Origin: Alcanivorax hongdengensis A-11-3
Lineage (GTDB): Bacteria; Pseudomonadota; Gammaproteobacteria; Pseudomonadales; Alcanivoracaceae
Length of the DNA: 64,000 nucleotides
NCBI RefSeq assembly: GCF_000300995.1
Contig: NZ_AMRJ01000002.1
Span: 62,001-126,000 of the forward strand
Reading direction: 5' to 3'
Of this stretch, positions 28,583-36,917 are shown piece by piece. Under the pieces are notes generated by a model that was given only the letters and a program-made list of their open reading frames with translations, was not told where the DNA came from and searched no databases. A program made the translations under genes and the position numbers. The first letter of the stretch is position 1. Each line of letters starts with the position of its first letter.

Positions 28583-29466
28583 GACGGCGGCCCCCCGGCG
28601 GGAAACCGCGTCATGTGCATCAGCAGCAAGGCGTAGTGCTGGGCCCGTTGCAGATCTCCACCGGCCTGGGCCAGCTTTAACAGACGGAACAACACCTCGT
28701 CATCATGGTAGAAAATGCGTTCGCGGGTGGCGGCAAGCACCAATGCATGGTGGTGCAGCCCGCCGGCTTCCAGGGTGTCCATGGCATCCAGGAAATATTG
28801 TTTGCGCAGGGCATAAATGGCGCGGGCATCCATGGCCTTGATGTATTCATCGCCGGCTTGGCGGTAACGGCCATTGGCCAGCAACAGACGGGCACTGCGG
28901 GCATACCACTGTTCCGGGTGCTCATCGCTTTCGGCAATGCCGTCGAACATCGTCACCGCCAGATTCAGTTCACCGAGCAACAGGGCCATTTCGCCGTACT
29001 GCGCCCGCTGCGCCTTGTCGAGCTGGGCCGTATCCACCTGGCGCAGTGCGGTCACCGCAGCATAATTGAGCATGGTGCCGTCACGCTGCTCCGGCTGCAG
29101 CGCCATCAGGCGCTGAAAATCCCGGCGCAGTTCCAGCCAGACAATGGCATTGTCGTAGACGCCACCGGCATGGCGGCTGATGTAGCGGATCTGGTTTTGC
29201 GCGGCACTGAACCGGCCATAGTTGATCAGCTCGTTGGCCAGCAGCAAACGCAGCTGGTAATCGTCGGGCTTGGCTTTCAGCCAGGCCTGCATATAGCTGA
29301 GCGACACCGCATCCAGCCGGGCATTGCGCAGTGACGATGACAGATCCCGGGGAAAGACCAGCCAGCACACCACCACGATCATCAGCAGCAGTGTCAGCAG
29401 CTCCGCCCCGCGGATGACCCGCTGGCGCTCACTGCGAACATTGTAGCCGTAGCTCGTTGAGCCCAC
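28579..29466 (-). CDS. PelB N-terminal half as a separate protein: inner-membrane anchor plus TPRs
   Basis: 295 residues from the GTG at 29466, which has AGGAG 8 bases upstream; a GTG at 29472 and an ATT-rich extension to 29496 are alternatives. A single membrane helix (LLTLLLMIVVVCWLVF, about residues 21-36) follows a basic cytoplasmic start, and the rest is periplasmic and TPR-like (AWLKAKPDDYQLRLLLANELI). It occupies the place of the N-terminal anchor region of Pseudomonas PelB. Its length plus that of the next gene (295 + 923) is near the 1193 residues of the single-chain PelB. It overlaps the end of pelA by 38 bases and the next gene by 4. I infer that it works as part of a split PelB. 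Confidence 0.75.
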   Translation of the reverse strand: MGSTSYGYNVRSERQRVIRGAELLTLLLMIVVVCWLVFPRDLSSSLRNARLDAVSLSYMQAWLKAKPDDYQLRLLLANELINYGRFSAAQNQIRYISRHAGGVYDNAIVWLELRRDFQRLMALQPEQRDGTMLNYAAVTALRQVDTAQLDKAQRAQYGEMALLLGELNLAVTMFDGIAESDEHPEQWYARSARLLLANGRYRQAGDEYIKAMDARAIYALRKQYFLDAMDTLEAGGLHHHALVLAATRERIFYHDDEVLFRLLKLAQAGGDLQRAQHYALLLMHMTRFPAGGPPS

Positions 29467-32194
29467 GTGCACTGCTCCTGTAATGGAAAATATCACCCTG
29501 ACGACGGGCCGGGGTCAGGATCTTGCCGTCATGGCTGAGCCGGCAGCCGGTGGCATTGGCCAGGGCAAAACGCAATGGCGCCCTGGCATGCAGGGAGAAG
29601 ACCAGGTTTTTACCCTGCCGCTGGAAGGCCGTCAGGCGACCATTGGCCTGCTGCAAATAGGCCTCATGGGTGGTGCCGGCCTGCCAGCGGGCCTGGCCGC
29701 CGGTCATGTGCAGATAGCGCCCGGGGCCATCGGTGCGGTAACCGGCCAGCCCCTGGCTGGTATCCAGATTCGGCAGCGGCATGCCGGCGGGCAAGCGCAG
29801 GGTGCGCAGCTGACCATTGCCGTGCACCTGCCACTGATCGCCTTCACGGCTGATCACCATGTCATTGAAGTCGAGCACCTTGCGTACATACTCCGAGGCA
29901 AACACCGGAAACAATGGCTGGCCGGTGGCCCAGTCGAGTACCCGCCGCAGCGATTCCAGCGAGGCATTCTTGCTGGCGATGTAGGTATGGAAGTAGACGT
30001 CCACCGGCTTGAAACGAATCGGCGTTTCGGTCATTTCAAAGGTCTGGATGACCCGCTCGAATCCGTAAAAGGGGCCGTGCCATTCGTGGGTATAAACGTT
30101 CTCGTTCTGGTTGGGCGCATAGACCTGATACTCATCACCCTTGGGCACACCGATGCCCTTGACCAGAGTCCAGGTCGGCGTGCTGCGGGTAATGGTGGTA
30201 TCGCTGCCATTCATGTTCAGCAGGCCGGCCTCGCGAGCCGCCTTCAAGGCTTCCGGAGTGGGGATGGTGTCACCGCTCCAAAGCACCATGGTGGTCTTTT
30301 CGCCCCCCTGCAGCAGGCGCCGGTTGATGTAGTTGGCGGAGCCGGCCACTTCCCGGACCGGGTCCATGCTGTAGTCAGGTATCGGTAGACGAAGCAACCC
30401 TTCCGAGCCGCTGAGCTCGCGGGGATGGGCCTGGGATTCATACCAGTAGAAGGGGTGCGAGTAGGTGTGGGTGGCCGCCTCCACGTTGGGCAGGGCATAC
30501 ATGTCCCGGGCGATGGCTTCCAGCTCGTCGGAGCGTTTGGGGTAAAGGCCGTCCGGGGCGATTTCCCCTTCGATAATGGAGACCGTGAAAGGCACGTCAT
30601 ATTTCTTGAAGATTTCATTCACCATCACCCGGGCATCGGCGATGCCGCGATAGCCCTGCACTTCTGCCAGGCTGGGGAAGCCGTCACCATCCATGTGCGA
30701 AAAGAACAACCGTCGACCGTTTTCGGTGGTCACATCCGGGATCGGCATGGCCGGCAACTGCAACGCCTGGTGAATAAAATCCAGCGGCTGAATCATCCAG
30801 CGGTCGTAGTCACCGCCACTGATACCGGGCAGCGCCGAGCGAATCACAAAGGGGGTAAAGGCGTAGCCGCCCCAGGGCGTCATCGCCACCGGCGTATAGC
30901 GGTTGCCATCGGCGCTAACCTGCAGCCAGGGGGTGGCATCATCGGTGTCCAGGGGTACGGCCAGATTGATCAGCTTGGGTAGCGGCGATTCGAAGCCCAC
31001 CTCCTTGCTGGCCCGGGTGACCACCGGCAGTGAACGGGGCATGGGCAGATCGTGAAACCCGAAGGCCTTGCCGTAGGGCCCCTGCGGGTCCACTGCGGGG
31101 TAACCCAGCATGGCAATGGGCACACCGGCCTCTTTCTGGCGCACCAGCCATTGCTCGAAAGCGTCGCTGGTTTGCTCCGCCTCCTCCATCCAGACCACGA
31201 TACCGGCGTAACGGCCGGTCAGCGTGCCCTCGGGCATGGCGGCATCCACCGAGCGGATATCCGGAATCAGCCCCTGAAACTGCACCGGCATCAGACCATA
31301 GCGCACCAGATCCGTCAGCTCCCAGAGTTTTTCCGTGGAGCCGCCGTAGATCATCAGCACCTTGCGCGGCATCACCTCACGCACGCCCAGTCCCAGGCTG
31401 TCGAGCTCCGGGTTGGTCACCCAGGGAATCACCCCGTCAGCGGCAATCTTGGCAGCGATATCCCGGGCCTGCTGGCGCTGCGCCGGCGGCGCATAATCGA
31501 TGGCAATGGTGTCGATACCATAGCCATCACGCACCTGCTGGAACTGACCGAGCAGCCACTGGCGATCTTCCGCAGGGACCGACTGATAACGTTCCTTGTC
31601 CGGCAGCCAGCGCTGGTACAGTGACTCGGCGGCCACCGCATCCACCTGATCGGCCACGTCGGGCAGTAACTCAAAGCCCCGATTGAGAATCAGCCGGGCC
31701 TTGGGATAGCGCTGGCCGATGGCCTTGATCAGCGCCACCAGCCCCTGGCGCTGCTTCTGGCGCCCGGCGTCATCGCTCACCGCCAGCTGATAGCTGTCCA
31801 GGGTATCCAGGAAAAAACCGCGGTAGCCCTTCTGCCAGAGCGGTGCAATCACATGGTCGAGGAAATAGCGGCGCAATGCCGGGTTGGACTGATCCAGAAT
31901 CCGCGATTGCCAGGCCGGGTTACTGCCCAGCAGCCACTCGGGCTTGATACCGGGGAAATAGGGGCGGCTGTCGAGCACCTCGCCGGTACTGACATAGGCA
32001 TAATAGCGATGACCATCCGCCGGCGGCCGATCCGCCTGGTCAGGTTCCACCACCGGATAGTCGTAGACCGACAGACTGTGCCAGGGGATATCCGGGCCGT
32101 AATAAAAGGCGGCAGCTTTTGCGCGAATGTCAGCAATAACGGCAGCAGGCAGTATCAGTAATGCCCATAAAAGAACCGTTGCCCCGAATTTCAT
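29429..32194 (-). CDS. pelA: Pel polysaccharide deacetylase and glycoside hydrolase PelA
   Basis: 921 residues from the ATG at 32194, which gives a clean signal peptide (MKFGATVLLWALLILPAAVIA); a longer frame to 32374 would hide it. Domains in order: a GH166-type hydrolase barrel (about 30-270) with FFLDTLD and Glu190 in VAAES as the likely catalytic residue, a flavodoxin-like middle domain (about 275-395), a CE4-like deacetylase with SHMDGDGF (Asp502, Asp504) and HTYSH (His576, His580) as metal and catalytic residues, then a C-terminal beta domain. In Pseudomonas PelA partly deacetylates and trims Pel in the periplasm. First gene of the operon. Confidence 0.95.
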   Translation of the reverse strand: MKFGATVLLWALLILPAAVIADIRAKAAAFYYGPDIPWHSLSVYDYPVVEPDQADRPPADGHRYYAYVSTGEVLDSRPYFPGIKPEWLLGSNPAWQSRILDQSNPALRRYFLDHVIAPLWQKGYRGFFLDTLDSYQLAVSDDAGRQKQRQGLVALIKAIGQRYPKARLILNRGFELLPDVADQVDAVAAESLYQRWLPDKERYQSVPAEDRQWLLGQFQQVRDGYGIDTIAIDYAPPAQRQQARDIAAKIAADGVIPWVTNPELDSLGLGVREVMPRKVLMIYGGSTEKLWELTDLVRYGLMPVQFQGLIPDIRSVDAAMPEGTLTGRYAGIVVWMEEAEQTSDAFEQWLVRQKEAGVPIAMLGYPAVDPQGPYGKAFGFHDLPMPRSLPVVTRASKEVGFESPLPKLINLAVPLDTDDATPWLQVSADGNRYTPVAMTPWGGYAFTPFVIRSALPGISGGDYDRWMIQPLDFIHQALQLPAMPIPDVTTENGRRLFFSHMDGDGFPSLAEVQGYRGIADARVMVNEIFKKYDVPFTVSIIEGEIAPDGLYPKRSDELEAIARDMYALPNVEAATHTYSHPFYWYESQAHPRELSGSEGLLRLPIPDYSMDPVREVAGSANYINRRLLQGGEKTTMVLWSGDTIPTPEALKAAREAGLLNMNGSDTTITRSTPTWTLVKGIGVPKGDEYQVYAPNQNENVYTHEWHGPFYGFERVIQTFEMTETPIRFKPVDVYFHTYIASKNASLESLRRVLDWATGQPLFPVFASEYVRKVLDFNDMVISREGDQWQVHGNGQLRTLRLPAGMPLPNLDTSQGLAGYRTDGPGRYLHMTGGQARWQAGTTHEAYLQQANGRLTAFQRQGKNLVFSLHARAPLRFALANATGCRLSHDGKILTPARRQGDIFHYRSSARGLNELRLQCSQ

Positions 32195-32327
32195 AAATGA
32201 TGGTGCCTTTGTTCGTGTATGCCTGTCTGAATGCTGAGCAGGGCTTACCTGATAGACAGGATATGAAATTGCACGACAAAGAACTGTGAAATCTTGTGAG
32301 CCAGGGGGCCCTTTGTGTTGGTATTGA

Positions 32328-32909
32328 TTATTGATACAGGCTGGTCTGCTGCAGCAGACGACTGTTCTTGCCAAACTGGTTGCGCAGGAAGGCCATCTGA
32401 TCGCCCCGTATGCGGTGACTGTTGATCAGGGCCAGGTACTCGGCCATGTTGGGAACATAGGGCAACGCCAGCAGCTCCATGTCGATTTCAGCCAGCAGCC
32501 GGCTGCCCTTGCGCTGGTTGCAGCGTTTGCAGGCGCACACCACATTGGACCAGTGATCGCGCCCGCCCCGGGAGGTGGGCACGATATGATCACGGGTCAG
32601 CACGTTTTCATTGAATGACTTGCCGCAATACAGGCACAGATGCTGGTCACGGCGAAACAGGGCGCGATTGGTCAGCGGCGGCGCCCTGCGGCGCTCCACG
32701 TGGGCCAGGCCGTCACAGGCGATAATGGAATGCAGGGACAGCGAAGAGCGACAACCACTGAGGCGATTGATGCCGCCCTGCAGACGGTAGATCACATCGC
32801 CCAGGGTCCAGGTCACCAGCCCACGGGCGTAAAGCACAGCGGCCATCTGCCAGTCCAGCCATTCGATCGGCGTGCCGGTCTTGTCCAGTCGCAGAATGCG
32901 TTCACTCAT
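32328..32909 (-). CDS. HNH endonuclease family protein
   Basis: 193 residues from the ATG at 32909 with GAGGA 7 bases before it. The central HNH domain has CLYCGKSF, then TRDHIVPTSRGG, NVVCACKRCNQRKG: two CxxC zinc knuckles and the His/Asn catalytic set. A helical N-terminal region (about 90 residues) and a short C-terminal tail are not recognised. Such small solitary HNH proteins are widespread; their DNA target and role are unknown and nothing here marks it as part of a mobile element. The gene ends 134 bases before pelA on the same strand and could be co-transcribed. Confidence 0.82.
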   Translation of the reverse strand: MSERILRLDKTGTPIEWLDWQMAAVLYARGLVTWTLGDVIYRLQGGINRLSGCRSSLSLHSIIACDGLAHVERRRAPPLTNRALFRRDQHLCLYCGKSFNENVLTRDHIVPTSRGGRDHWSNVVCACKRCNQRKGSRLLAEIDMELLALPYVPNMAEYLALINSHRIRGDQMAFLRNQFGKNSRLLQQTSLYQ

Positions 32910-33052
32910 AGATATCCTCGGCTTGGCAAGCAAACTGTCGAAACATCAACAGCTCCATGAAACCCGGTATTAGTGAAATTTCTGCGACAGGAACACAAAG
33001 AGGACAGTAGTGCGGCAGCGTCGATGAACCGGTACATTCTTTGTGTTTGCCC

Positions 33053-33086
33053 TTGTGATTAACCAACCACGGCAGGCTAATCACAA
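33053..33086. promoter_or_regulatory. 9-bp inverted repeat upstream of fetAB
   Basis: TTGTGATTA (33053-33061) and TAATCACAA (33078-33086) are perfect arms with a 16-base centre, 59 bases before the fetA start and in the divergent gap with the HNH gene. The symmetry suggests an operator or hairpin; no matching regulator is recognised. Confidence 0.4.
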
Positions 33087-33144
33087 AAGCAAGACGTGTT
33101 CAAATAATAAACAGCTCGCCACCCTTATCGCAACAGGCAAGGCC

Positions 33145-33720
33145 ATGCTTCATATTCACTCTCTGCAACATGCCCTGATTCAAGCCCGGGACCTGCACCT
33201 GGATGCGGGTCAGGGCATTCATCTGCAGGGCCCATCCGGTGCCGGCAAATCCCTGCTGCTGCGCTGTCTCGCCGATCTGCTGCCCTGGCAGGGTGAGATG
33301 GAATTGCATGGCCGTTCGGTCTGGGCGCAAACGCCCGTGCAGTGGCGTCGCCAGGTGGTGTATTGCAGCACCGAAAACCACTGGTGGCTGCCGCGCTGCG
33401 CCGATCATTTTCTGCACGATCCCCGCACCGACATGGACAGCGTCGGCCTTGACCCGGCACTGCTGGAACGTGCCCCGGCACAACTGTCCAGTGGCCAACG
33501 ACAACGCCTGGCGCTGTTACGTGCGCTGGACCGTCAGCCAACGGTACTCTGTGCCGACGAACCCTGCGCCAACCTGGACGACCACAGCCGCGCCCGGGTG
33601 GAAGCACGGCTCGAGGCGTTCGTGCAACGGGGAGGCATGCTGATCCTCACCCACCATCAGAAACCGTCACTGCCCCTGACGCCCTGGCGGATTGAAAACG
33701 GGCGGGTTCACCATGCATGA
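33145..33720 (+). CDS. fetA: ABC transporter ATP-binding protein FetA (YbbL)
   Basis: 191 residues from the ATG at 33145. It is a compact single ABC domain: Walker A GPSGAGKS, signature LSSGQRQR, Walker B TVLCADEPCANLD, switch HHQ. The short length and the overlap with a UPF0014-type permease are diagnostic of the FetAB (YbbLM) pair, reported in E. coli to export iron and help resist peroxide stress. The stop TGA lies inside the start of fetB (ATGCATGA), so translation is coupled. Confidence 0.82.
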   Translation: MLHIHSLQHALIQARDLHLDAGQGIHLQGPSGAGKSLLLRCLADLLPWQGEMELHGRSVWAQTPVQWRRQVVYCSTENHWWLPRCADHFLHDPRTDMDSVGLDPALLERAPAQLSSGQRQRLALLRALDRQPTVLCADEPCANLDDHSRARVEARLEAFVQRGGMLILTHHQKPSLPLTPWRIENGRVHHA

Positions 33721-34507
33721 CATTACCCTGCCCGTGCTGATGCTCGCCGGCCTGCTGATTGCGGCCGTCAGCGCCCTGCTCTATCGCCAGCACCGCCGTT
33801 CCGCCCGGCAACTGCTGTGGGCCACCCTGCGCATGGCTGTGCAGCTCACACTGGTGGGCCTGGTGTTGCAGGCCCTGTTTGCCCATACCGCTTTATGGAG
33901 TGTCTGCCTGGTGGGCCTGCTGATGATGTTGCTGGCCGGCCACGAGATCCGTGCCCGGCAACGTTATCGTGGCGGCTGGCGTGGGGAATGGCTCACCGGG
34001 CTGTTGTCCCTGTCGCTGGGTTCCATGCTGCTGACCCTGCTGACGCTCACCGTGCTGGTGCAACCGGAGCCCTGGTATCAGCCCCGCTATGCCATTCCCT
34101 TTCTCGGCATGCTGCTGGGCAACAGCATGACCGGCATCGCCATGACCCTGAACCGCATCCGCGAAGGCGCCTTCCAGCAGGCCGCGATAGTGGAGACCCG
34201 GCTGGCGCTGGGCGAAGATGCCCGCAGCGCCAGCGCCGGGCTGCGCGCCGACGGCCTGCGTCAGTCACTGATCGGCGTCATAAACATGCTGGCTGCCGCC
34301 GGCGTGGTCAGCCTGCCCGGCATGATGACCGGTCAGCTACTGGCCGGCGCCGACCCGCTGACCGCGGTGCGTTACCAGATACTGATTCTGCTGCTGATTG
34401 CCACCGCCACGGTGATCGGCTCGCTGGTGGCCGCGGAGCTGGCCTGCCGGCAGCTGTTCGATAACCGCCAGCGGCTGGCGCTGGGGACCTTTACGGATCA
34501 CGGCTAG
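33713..34507 (+). CDS. fetB: ABC transporter permease FetB (YbbM, UPF0014)
   Basis: 264 residues from the ATG at 33713, inside the fetA stop region; the TTG further upstream is less likely. Seven or so membrane helices. The conserved UPF0014 motifs are visible: IPFLGMLLGNSMTGIAMTLNRI and VVSLPGMMTGQLLAGADP, followed by YQILILLLI. Works with FetA in metal (iron) efflux by homology. The 3' end overlaps the convergent DUF3047 gene by 17 bases. Confidence 0.88.
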   Translation: MHDITLPVLMLAGLLIAAVSALLYRQHRRSARQLLWATLRMAVQLTLVGLVLQALFAHTALWSVCLVGLLMMLLAGHEIRARQRYRGGWRGEWLTGLLSLSLGSMLLTLLTLTVLVQPEPWYQPRYAIPFLGMLLGNSMTGIAMTLNRIREGAFQQAAIVETRLALGEDARSASAGLRADGLRQSLIGVINMLAAAGVVSLPGMMTGQLLAGADPLTAVRYQILILLLIATATVIGSLVAAELACRQLFDNRQRLALGTFTDHG

Positions 34508-35141
34508 CCGACTGCGCCGCCATAAAAGGCAGCCGATAGCAGGCATGGGCGGTGGCGCCGGTGTTGTCCGTGTCGGTCATGATGGCCAGCGCCTGCACCT
34601 GGTCCACATCGATATGGTGATAACGCTGGAAATCCTCACGCACATTGCGGGCAAAGGCATGCCAGCCCGGGGCCTCACCGGGGCCCTGCACCACCACCAT
34701 ATGGGCCTGACTGGCAAAGGGGTTGGGCCAGTGGGCACCGACCGGTTGCTGACGGGACCAGACATAGTTGATGGCCCGGCTCTGCCAGGGGAAAAACCCC
34801 TTGTGGACCACATACACGCGGGCGACAAAATCATCGCCGCCCTTGCGCTGCTCGTTTGCCGCCGGCCAGTCCGGCAGCACGTCCGCCCGCCATTGCCAGT
34901 GCAGCCAGGGTGTCTCGCGCAGGGAAAAGTCCGCCTCACGCACCAGCCCGGAGGCGCTGGCCCGGGCATCCGCACACCAGTGATCGCCCTCGGGCTGATA
35001 ACGGGTGTGCCCCTGGAAACTGACCTCACGCCAGCCATCCGCTAGCGGTGCGGCCCAAGTGGCCGGGCTAACGAGCAAGGACAGCGCCAGTAATCGCGGT
35101 ATACACTGGACCAACCGGTCACAAAGAATGGTCGTATTCAC
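34491..35141 (-). CDS. DUF3047 family exported protein
   Basis: 216 residues from the GTG at 35141, which is preceded by an AGGA-containing site and gives a signal peptide (RLLALSLLVSPATWA, then APLADGW). The mature part shows the DUF3047 pattern: WHWQWRADVLP, GDDFVARVYVV, AINYVWS, and a late IMTDTDNTG. The function of the family is unknown; the fold is probably a beta-sandwich. It is transcribed divergently from the GMC dehydrogenase gene 53 bases away. A longer reading from 35165 is possible but has no ribosome site. Confidence 0.75.
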   Translation of the reverse strand: MNTTILCDRLVQCIPRLLALSLLVSPATWAAPLADGWREVSFQGHTRYQPEGDHWCADARASASGLVREADFSLRETPWLHWQWRADVLPDWPAANEQRKGGDDFVARVYVVHKGFFPWQSRAINYVWSRQQPVGAHWPNPFASQAHMVVVQGPGEAPGWHAFARNVREDFQRYHHIDVDQVQALAIMTDTDNTGATAHACYRLPFMAAQSASRDP

Positions 35142-35194
35142 GTCCTGAATTCCTAGAATATACACCCTGTTTCATTTACCAGAAGGCAGCGCCC

Positions 35195-36790
35195 ATGCAG
35201 TTTGATTACATTATTGTCGGCGCCGGTTCCGCCGGCTGTGTATTGGCCAATCGACTCTCCGAAAACCCCAACACCCGCGTTTGCCTGATCGAAGCCGGGC
35301 CGGCGGATAACAGCCTCTTTGTCCGGCTGCCGTTGGGCATCATCCTGCTGATGCGCTCCAACGCCCGCAACTGGCGCTACTACACGGTACCGCAGAAAGC
35401 CCTCAATAACCGCCAGGTCTATATCCCCCGCGGCAAGACCCTGGGTGGCTCCTCGGCGGTGAACGCCATGTGCTATACCCGCGGCCACAAGTGGGATTAC
35501 GACCACTGGGCAGAGCTGGGCAATGAAGGCTGGAGCTACCAGGACGTACTGCCCATTTTCAAACGCTCCGAGCACTACGAGCCCGGCGAGAACGAATTCC
35601 ACGGCACCCACGGCAAGCTCAATGTCTCCGAGCTGCGATTCAGCCACCCGGTAAGTCGCGCCTTCGTGGAAGCCGGCGTGGAAGCCGGCCACCCGGCCAC
35701 GGACGATTTCAACAATGATGTCCAGGAAGGTGTGGGCCTCTACAAGGTCACCCAGAAAGCCGGCGAGCGCTGCAGTGTGGCCCATGCCTACCTGCACCCG
35801 ATCATGGACCGCCCCAACCTGACCGTGATGACCGAAACCCTGGTCAACCGCGTGCTGTTCGACGGCAAGCGTGCCATCGGCGTGGAAGTGGAACAAAAGG
35901 GTCAGATTCGCACCCTGGAAGCCGCCAACGAAGTGATCCTGTCCGGTGGCGCCATCAACTCGCCGCAATTGCTCAAGCTTTCCGGCGTGGGCCCGGCGGC
36001 GGAGCTGGCGCAACACAACATCCCGCTGGTACACGAGCTGCCCGGCGTCGGCGAAAACCTGCAGGATCACCCCGACGCCCTGGTGGTCCACAACAGCCTG
36101 CAGAAAGACACCCTGAGCCTGGGCCCGGGCGCCCTGCTCGGCAGCCTCAAACAGGTGTGGGACTTCTTCTATCGCCGTACCGGCCAGATGACCTCCAACG
36201 CGGCAGAAGCCGGCGGCTTCATCAAGTCCCGTCCGGAAGAAAGCATTCCCGACCTGCAGTTGCACCTGACCGCCACCAAGCTGGACAACCACGGCCTCAA
36301 CCTGGGCTTCAGCATGGGCTACGGCTACTCCGGCCACGTTTGTGTGCTGCGTCCCAAGAGCCGCGGCAGCATCACCCTGCGCGATGCCAACCCGCGCTCG
36401 CCGGCGCTGATCGACCCGCAGCTGCTGGCCCATGAGGATGACATGGAAGGCATGGTCCGTGGCGTCAAGGAAGTGCGCCGTATCATGGCCCAGCAGGCGC
36501 TCAACGACTGGCGCGGCGAGGAAGTCTTCCCGGGCAAGCAGGTGCAGAGCGACGAGGAAATTCGCGAGTTCCTGCGCCAGAAATGCGACAACATCTACCA
36601 CCCGGTGGGCAGCTGCAAAATGGGTAACGACGAGATGGCCGTGGTCGACAGCCAGCTGCGCGTGCACGGCATGGAAGGCCTGCGTGTGGTGGATGCCTCC
36701 ATCATGCCAACCCTGATTGGCGGCAACACCAACGCACCAACGGTAATGATTGCCGAGAAAGCCGCTGACGCGATTTTAGGCGTTGGCTGA
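35195..36790 (+). CDS. GMC-family FAD alcohol/choline dehydrogenase (AlkJ-like)
   Basis: 531 residues; AAGG lies upstream of the ATG. FAD-binding motif [13 protein letters not shown] at residue 9 onward, then GMC signature 1 around [14 protein letters not shown] and signature 2 [15 protein letters not shown]. The C-terminal catalytic histidine is in HPVGSCKMG, and the final [15 protein letters not shown] is typical of the AlkJ/BetA group. No signal peptide, so it is cytoplasmic or peripheral at the inner membrane. Likely reaction: oxidation of a primary alcohol to the aldehyde, electrons passing to the respiratory chain; AlkJ does this in alkane use. Choline dehydrogenase cannot be excluded, and no alkane hydroxylase gene is in the window. 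Confidence 0.85.
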   Translation: MQFDYIIVGAGSAGCVLANRLSENPNTRVCLIEAGPADNSLFVRLPLGIILLMRSNARNWRYYTVPQKALNNRQVYIPRGKTLGGSSAVNAMCYTRGHKWDYDHWAELGNEGWSYQDVLPIFKRSEHYEPGENEFHGTHGKLNVSELRFSHPVSRAFVEAGVEAGHPATDDFNNDVQEGVGLYKVTQKAGERCSVAHAYLHPIMDRPNLTVMTETLVNRVLFDGKRAIGVEVEQKGQIRTLEAANEVILSGGAINSPQLLKLSGVGPAAELAQHNIPLVHELPGVGENLQDHPDALVVHNSLQKDTLSLGPGALLGSLKQVWDFFYRRTGQMTSNAAEAGGFIKSRPEESIPDLQLHLTATKLDNHGLNLGFSMGYGYSGHVCVLRPKSRGSITLRDANPRSPALIDPQLLAHEDDMEGMVRGVKEVRRIMAQQALNDWRGEEVFPGKQVQSDEEIREFLRQKCDNIYHPVGSCKMGNDEMAVVDSQLRVHGMEGLRVVDASIMPTLIGGNTNAPTVMIAEKAADAILGVG

Positions 36791-36797
36791 TTGACCG

Positions 36798-36820
36798 GCG
36801 GGGCGCATCAAGCGCCCCGC
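36798..36820 (+). terminator. Terminator-like hairpin after the GMC gene
   Basis: GCGGGGCGC (36798-36806), loop ATCAA, GCGCCCCGC (36812-36820), followed by TTTCCCC. The stem is strong and the U tract short. Confidence 0.6.
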
Positions 36821-36917
36821 TTTCCCCTCCCTGCCCCTTTCCTTTCACCTGCCTGTCATCTTTTTTTTACAAACTGCTCCCAACGGTGAATTACGTTTTT
36901 CGTTTTCAGGGGGGCAC

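Noticed and set aside
35153..36667. Open frame of 504 codons on the minus strand
   Set aside because: It is antisense to the GMC dehydrogenase gene with its conserved FAD motifs; biased Val/His/Gln composition and no start signal.
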